DNA from: Acidobacteriaceae bacterium
GTDB taxonomy: Bacteria > Acidobacteriota > Terriglobia > Terriglobales > Acidobacteriaceae
Assembly: GCA_003135495.1 (NCBI GenBank)
Contig: PLBX01000462.1
Coordinates: 1-7,701 of the forward strand
DNA length: 7,701 bases
Direction: 5' to 3'
Part shown: one piece after another, positions 4,720 through 7,701 of the stretch
How positions within the stretch are numbered: position 1 is the first letter of the stretch
Layout of the letters: the number at the start of each line of letters is the position of its first letter
Notes under the pieces: generated by a model
What the model was told of the DNA's origin: nothing
Database searches by the model: none
Seen by the model: only the letters and a program-made list of their open reading frames with translations
Translations under genes and position numbers: made by a program

Positions 4720-5982
4720 CTAAACGAGTTCCAGCTTCTCCGCCGGGATCTTCAAGGCCATCTGCTTATCGATGTTCAGGTGTGGCTTCAGCATTTCGCT
4801 GGGGACGCGCCTGAGCCACTGGTTAAACGAAACATCCATGAACTCGTCAGTTGCGAACATCTCCAGGACCACCAGATCGGTATCACCCGTGTTCTCGAAA
4901 TAGTGAGGTGCGTTGGAGGGAACATACCCGACATCGTTGGCGCTGTAGTCCATTGTGCGGGCATTATCGACAGGAAAGAATACCGTCATGCGACCCTTGC
5001 CGGCGATATAGTACTGCCACTCGGAGCCGTTCGGGTGCCAGTGCAGCTCACGCATTTGTCCAGGCTTGATGATGAGCATGGCCGCGGCAATATGCTTGGA
5101 GGCCGGAAAGTTGTGCGAGTCGACGATGCGAACTTCACCTGCTTTGTTGGCTTTCGTCGGCTCCATCGACCTCATGCGGAAGGTGTACTGATACTTTGAT
5201 GCGACTTGCGCGCCGCCGATCTCCGCCTTGTCCTGTTCGAGCGAGTTGGGCAGGTTGCCGGGGAAGATGTAGAGTGGGGCTCCGGGCGTTTGAGCGAAGA
5301 CGCTCTTATCCAGCCCTGTATTCTTTGCTAATACCTCGGGAGGCGTGTGCGCCACCAACTCCGAGAGCAGCATCGTTCCATCTTCAGAAAACGTTCCCTG
5401 GTTGAAAACCAACAAAAACTCCGTTCCATCCGGGCCAAGCCCTTGAATGGAATGCGGGTAGCCTGCGGGAAAGATCCAAAGATCGCCTTCACTCACGTCA
5501 CCGATGAACATGGTGCCATCGGGGTTCATCACGGTGACACGGCAATTGCCATAGAGTACATAAGCCCATTCATCGGCGGTGTGCCAGTGCATTTCGCGAT
5601 AGCTGCCTGCAGTGAGGCGCATTTGGACGCCGGCAATATCCTTGGAAGAAGGAAGGACGCGCTGCGTCACCTCGTGGGTCCATCCACCCTCTTCCACCCG
5701 CTTCTTCACCAGATCGAAGGAGTACCAGATGGGCACTAGGTCGCCGTGGTCGGTCGGAGGCGGAGTGTTGGAATTCGGGTTCTGGTCCAAAAGAGTCTTG
5801 TTCTCCGGTCCAGGGTCGCTTGAGGAATGGTCGTGCTCCGCCTTCTGCGTGCTCGCTTTTTCTTGAGCATTAGCGCTCAATCCTGCAAGTGCCGCCGCAG
5901 CCAAAGCGGCTGAGCCCATTCCCAGAACGCTCCTTCGCGAGAACCCGTCCTGCACTCCCCTATCCTTCTTCTCGTCGTTCAT
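4720..5982 (-). CDS. Tat-exported bicupin, oxalate decarboxylase family
   Basis: This is a 420-aa protein. ATG 5982 is chosen because a GAGGA site (5990-5994) precedes it and a twin-arginine signal follows: SRRSVLGMG at 15-23, an Ala/Leu core, ANA cleavage near 39. The frame stays open to 6060 but that extension has no such support. The N-terminal cupin carries His132, His134, Glu138 and His177; the C-terminal cupin carries His314, His316, Glu321 and His360. These match the two Mn sites of Bacillus OxdC. Arg129 (OxdC Arg92) is kept, and the lid reads SEDGT at 199-203 with Glu200 in the place of the catalytic Glu162, which favours decarboxylation of oxalate to formate and CO2 over oxidation. 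Tat export fits a folded, metal-loaded enzyme acting in the periplasm. Substrate is inferred from homology; related bicupins can differ. Confidence 0.93.
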   Translation of the reverse strand: MNDEKKDRGVQDGFSRRSVLGMGSAALAAAALAGLSANAQEKASTQKAEHDHSSSDPGPENKTLLDQNPNSNTPPPTDHGDLVPIWYSFDLVKKRVEEGGWTHEVTQRVLPSSKDIAGVQMRLTAGSYREMHWHTADEWAYVLYGNCRVTVMNPDGTMFIGDVSEGDLWIFPAGYPHSIQGLGPDGTEFLLVFNQGTFSEDGTMLLSELVAHTPPEVLAKNTGLDKSVFAQTPGAPLYIFPGNLPNSLEQDKAEIGGAQVASKYQYTFRMRSMEPTKANKAGEVRIVDSHNFPASKHIAAAMLIIKPGQMRELHWHPNGSEWQYYIAGKGRMTVFFPVDNARTMDYSANDVGYVPSNAPHYFENTGDTDLVVLEMFATDEFMDVSFNQWLRRVPSEMLKPHLNIDKQMALKIPAEKLELV

Positions 5983-5989
5983 CGCTTTA

Positions 5990-5995
5990 TCCTCA
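5990..5995 (-). promoter_or_regulatory. Ribosome binding site deciding the bicupin start
   Basis: The minus strand reads TGAGGA about 7 nt before ATG 5982. It fixes the start just ahead of the Tat signal and argues against the upstream ATG at 6060. Confidence 0.65.
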
Positions 5996-6042
5996 TTCGC
6001 TGAATTCGACTGCAAGTGTGCATTTCCGCATGACGACAGGCG

Positions 6043-6060
6043 AAGCAAACACAGTTCCAC
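6043..6060 (-). promoter_or_regulatory. Sigma-54 type promoter for the bicupin gene
   Basis: The minus strand reads GTGGAACTGTGTTTGCTT. GG (6057-6058) and GC (6045-6046) are exactly 10 nt apart and 10 of 12 RpoN consensus positions match, with a complete TTGCT. The predicted start near 6033 leaves about 50 nt of leader. Short inverted arms, CGAAG and CTTCG (6041-6045 and 6060-6064), enclose the element. Confidence 0.55.
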
Positions 6061-6328
6061 TTCGCTCGCGAACTGGAAATTATCGGCAAGTCAATCGTGT
6101 AGTTGGATTCGGTGGAACCCAGTGGATGACGCCGCCAATTGCTCTGGTGCGGACGATGTCAATGGTTGGACACTCTGTCGAGCAGTGGTCAACAGGGCCG
6201 ACGCGAAGCCTTCAAATCGGAGAACGGGGCAGCCCGGAAATTGTGCCCCTGGCGGATCCCACGTTCAGCCGCGGGGATGGCTCCATAGAACACCGAGCGA
6301 GTGGAGGATGATGGCGTCTCTTCGATTG

Positions 6329-6550
6329 TCAACTTGTCACGATAAACGACAATCTCACAGGCATTGTGGACAACTGCGCCGGTCTTTCCAAATCCCGCAG
6401 GCGACCCGTACCCTTCGCCAACATCGCCCAGGCCAGTGCTCTCGTATCCGAATCCTTCGAACTCGCGGCTCTTAGCAGTTCCTCGCCCGCCTCTTGGTGA
6501 CCGAACCTGCACCACATCACTCCACAAAGAAACACGTAATCGCTGTCCAT
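6329..6550 (-). CDS. Small 73-aa protein with a CGVMWC motif, function unknown
   Basis: AGGAGG (6559-6564) lies 8 nt before the ATG at 6550, and a well-matched sigma-54-like promoter lies further upstream. The protein starts MDSDYVFLCGVMWCRFGHQEAGEELLRAA, with Cys9 and Cys14 spaced C-x4-C, and continues SSKDSDTRALAWAMLAKG, which suggests two short helices of a HEAT-like hairpin. I recall similar small proteins with an FLCGVMWCRFG start in Acidobacteriota, but no function. After residue 50 the sequence loses this character and ends in a hydrophobic tail, so the C-terminus may be altered by a frameshift; the neighbouring frame stays open to 6189. Confidence 0.6.
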   Translation of the reverse strand: MDSDYVFLCGVMWCRFGHQEAGEELLRAASSKDSDTRALAWAMLAKGTGRLRDLERPAQLSTMPVRLSFIVTS

Positions 6551-6912
6551 TTCCGTTTCCTCCTGTCCGGCATTGGGTGGCGTTAGTGGTATTTCCAGCA
6601 CCGTAACCACCTACTCAACTGTGTGAATGCAATCGTGCTGCCAACGGCAGGTGTGAAAACCGCCGCCGCGCTTCCCATTTGTGTCCAATGCAGTGACGGT
6701 ATGCGCAGGGCTTGCATGCTCGTGTCGTGATAGATGGAATCGACCGTCCCGGGTTTTCGGGGGCAGGCTCTTGCTTCGGACCAAGTTGCGGTAGTAGAAG
6801 ATGCACCGTTGCGCGACTATGTGGCCGCGGTCCTCCCCGGACTTGCCCATCTGCCGATCCAGCGGTTCGCACACCTTACTCCCGTCGCGTGGGTCGTCCA
6901 GCATTCATCGAT
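6551..6912. other. Non-coding region between the kinase and the 73-aa gene
   Basis: This 362-bp stretch holds the sigma-54-like element at 6626-6644 and the ribosome binding site of the 73-aa gene. Several frames are open, but none has a start signal, domain or consistent composition. A response regulator, which often follows such kinases, is not present here. Confidence 0.5.
6626..6644 (-). promoter_or_regulatory. Sigma-54 type promoter for the 73-aa gene (best -24 block)
   Basis: The minus strand reads TTGGCAGCACGATTGCATT. GG (6641-6642) and GC (6629-6630) are exactly 10 nt apart; TGGCA and TTGCA are both complete, giving 10 of 12 matches. The predicted start near 6617 would leave a leader of about 67 nt before ATG 6550. 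The -24 block also sits in a small CTGCC-GTT-GGCAG hairpin. Confidence 0.6.
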
Positions 6913-7701
6913 TCAAGCGTCCGGGTTGTTGGCGTGAAGGCCGTCAGCAGGTTCAGCGCGATCTCCCGACACAACCGAGTTGTGTGCGTCGGCTTTAGTG
7001 GGTAATGTGAAACAAAATCTTGCGCCGCGCGGAGGGTTGTCGGCAGCCCACAAGCGGCCGCCATGCGACTCCACGATGGAACGGCTGATCCGAAGTCCCA
7101 TGCCGGTGCCGTGAATCTTCGTGGTAAAGAAGGCATTAAAGATCTGGTCCGCCTGCTGTGGGGGAAGTCCCACCCCGGTATCGCTGACCGACACCATAAG
7201 GCGCTCGTCCTCTGCTCGCTGCGACTTGATGGTGAGCTCACGGGTCCCATCCACGTCTTTCATCGCATCGAAGCTGTTAAGAATGAGATTCATCAAAACC
7301 TGCTGCAATTGCACGCGATCACCCATGATCTGGGGAAGATCTGCCGTCAGATCCGTCCGAACGAAAATGGAGTATCGCGTTGCCTCGCTGCGCAAGAGGA
7401 CGATCATTTCTCGAATGACTTCGTTTACATCAACCAACTCCCGTTGCGGAGCACCCTTCTTGAAGAGCAGGCGGACCCGGCTGATGATTTCCGCCGCACG
7501 GGTTGCGTCTTTGACGATTCTCGACGCAGCCTCGCGCGCCTCTTCCAGATCGGGTTGATCGCGGGTAAGCCAGCGCAAGCACGTATTGGCGTCGGTGACC
7601 GCGGCGGCAATCGGTTGTTTCACTTCGTGCGCCAGGGAGGCAGTGAGCTCTCCCATGGTGGTCACCCGGCTGACGTGTGCGAGATCCGCCTGGGCCTGAC
7701 G
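6913..7701 (-). CDS. Sensor histidine kinase, C-terminal 262 residues (runs off right edge)
   Basis: The frame enters from the right edge, so the N-terminal sensor part (often PAS domains in this type) is missing. Numbering from the edge, residues 7-75 are the HisKA dimerisation domain with the phospho-accepting His25 in SLAHEVKQPIAA. HATPase_c follows: the N box NLILNSFDAM at 138-147 with Asn142, G1 DTGVG at 174-178, the F box FNAFFTTK at 188-195, and G2 GTGMGL at 198-203, ending in RLWAADNPPRGARFCFTLP. All ATP-binding motifs are intact, so the enzyme should autophosphorylate. It is of the HEVNQPIAA type, with Lys in place of the usual Asn. The likely partner is a response regulator encoded outside the window. 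An internal GTG at 7665 is not taken as the start because the homology continues through the upstream ADLAHVSRV residues. Confidence 0.95.
   Translation of the reverse strand, partial: RQAQADLAHVSRVTTMGELTASLAHEVKQPIAAAVTDANTCLRWLTRDQPDLEEAREAASRIVKDATRAAEIISRVRLLFKKGAPQRELVDVNEVIREMIVLLRSEATRYSIFVRTDLTADLPQIMGDRVQLQQVLMNLILNSFDAMKDVDGTRELTIKSQRAEDERLMVSVSDTGVGLPPQQADQIFNAFFTTKIHGTGMGLRISRSIVESHGGRLWAADNPPRGARFCFTLPTKADAHNSVVSGDRAEPADGLHANNPDA

Larger units (their letters stand above)
5983..6328. other. Non-coding region upstream of the bicupin gene
   Basis: This 346-bp stretch contains the sigma-54-like element at 6043-6060 and the bicupin ribosome binding site. Open frames on both strands show no signal, domain or ribosome binding site that I can support. 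Beyond the promoter I see nothing definite. Confidence 0.5.

Noticed and set aside
5889..6311. Plus-strand 140-aa frame opposite the bicupin 5' end
   Set aside because: It is mostly antisense to the Tat signal region and bicupin promoter, and it has no ribosome binding site or domain.
6324..6354. Inverted repeat GATTGTC/GACAATC near the end of the 73-aa gene as a terminator
   Set aside because: The 17-nt loop, the 7-bp arms and the lack of a T-run on either strand make it unconvincing.
6189..6527. Minus-strand 112-aa frame overlapping the 73-aa gene
   Set aside because: It lacks a ribosome binding site and recognisable motifs. I note only that it might hold the original C-terminus of the 73-aa protein if a frameshift occurred.
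6611..6904. Minus-strand 97-aa frame with several Cys and His, perhaps a zinc-binding protein
   Set aside because: There is no recognisable family, no supported start, and the sigma-54-like element of the next gene lies within it.
6734..6937. Plus-strand frame containing VAVVEDAPLRDYVAAVL, reminiscent of a response-regulator receiver start
   Set aside because: No further receiver motifs follow (no phospho-acceptor Asp block, no conserved Thr or Lys), there is no good ribosome binding site, and the frame runs into the antisense of the kinase gene.

Overview
The window looks like chromosomal DNA from an Acidobacteriota bacterium (Terriglobia/Koribacter-like). This is inferred from the type of genes present: a DUF3300 protein, a DUF4136 protein, two small secreted proteins carrying an LPAG-x-Y motif, a Tat-exported bicupin, a short TatA and a sensor kinase of the HEVxQP type. 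I ran no database search. No rRNA, tRNA, CRISPR array, insertion sequence or phage gene was seen.

Layout. From the left edge to 456, on the minus strand, lies the N-terminal part of a DUF3300 protein that starts with GTG. A 327-bp divergent region follows. On the plus strand come a DUF4136 protein (784-1323), a small secreted protein (1395-1847), an apparent decayed end of a second DUF4136 gene (about 1936-1994), an aldo/keto reductase (2080-3048) and a second small secreted protein (3139-3711). A very clear rho-independent terminator at 3756-3785 closes this block. A 143-aa protein of unknown function (4035-4466) then reads toward a minus-strand pair: tatA-like (4458-4601), which is short, and a Tat-signal bicupin of the oxalate decarboxylase family (4720-5982). 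Further right on the minus strand are a 73-aa small protein (6329-6550) and the C-terminal 262 residues of a histidine kinase (6913-7701) that runs off the window.

How it fits together. Most products are envelope or periplasmic proteins with Sec or Tat signals. The most interesting non-coding signal is a set of sigma-54 (-24/-12) type promoters. Elements with GG-N10-GC spacing and TGG...TTGC-like blocks lie upstream of five genes, in the right orientation and 31-79 nt from the start codon: DUF3300, DUF4136, the 143-aa protein, the bicupin and the 73-aa protein. Four of them match 10 of 12 consensus positions by eye. This suggests that much of the locus is an RpoN-controlled envelope-response cluster. 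That is an inference from sequence alone. No bacterial enhancer-binding protein is encoded in the window.

The bicupin and TatA-like genes make sense together, because the bicupin carries a twin-arginine signal. However, this TatA ends directly after the transmembrane/hinge segment and lacks the usual amphipathic helix, so its function is doubtful.
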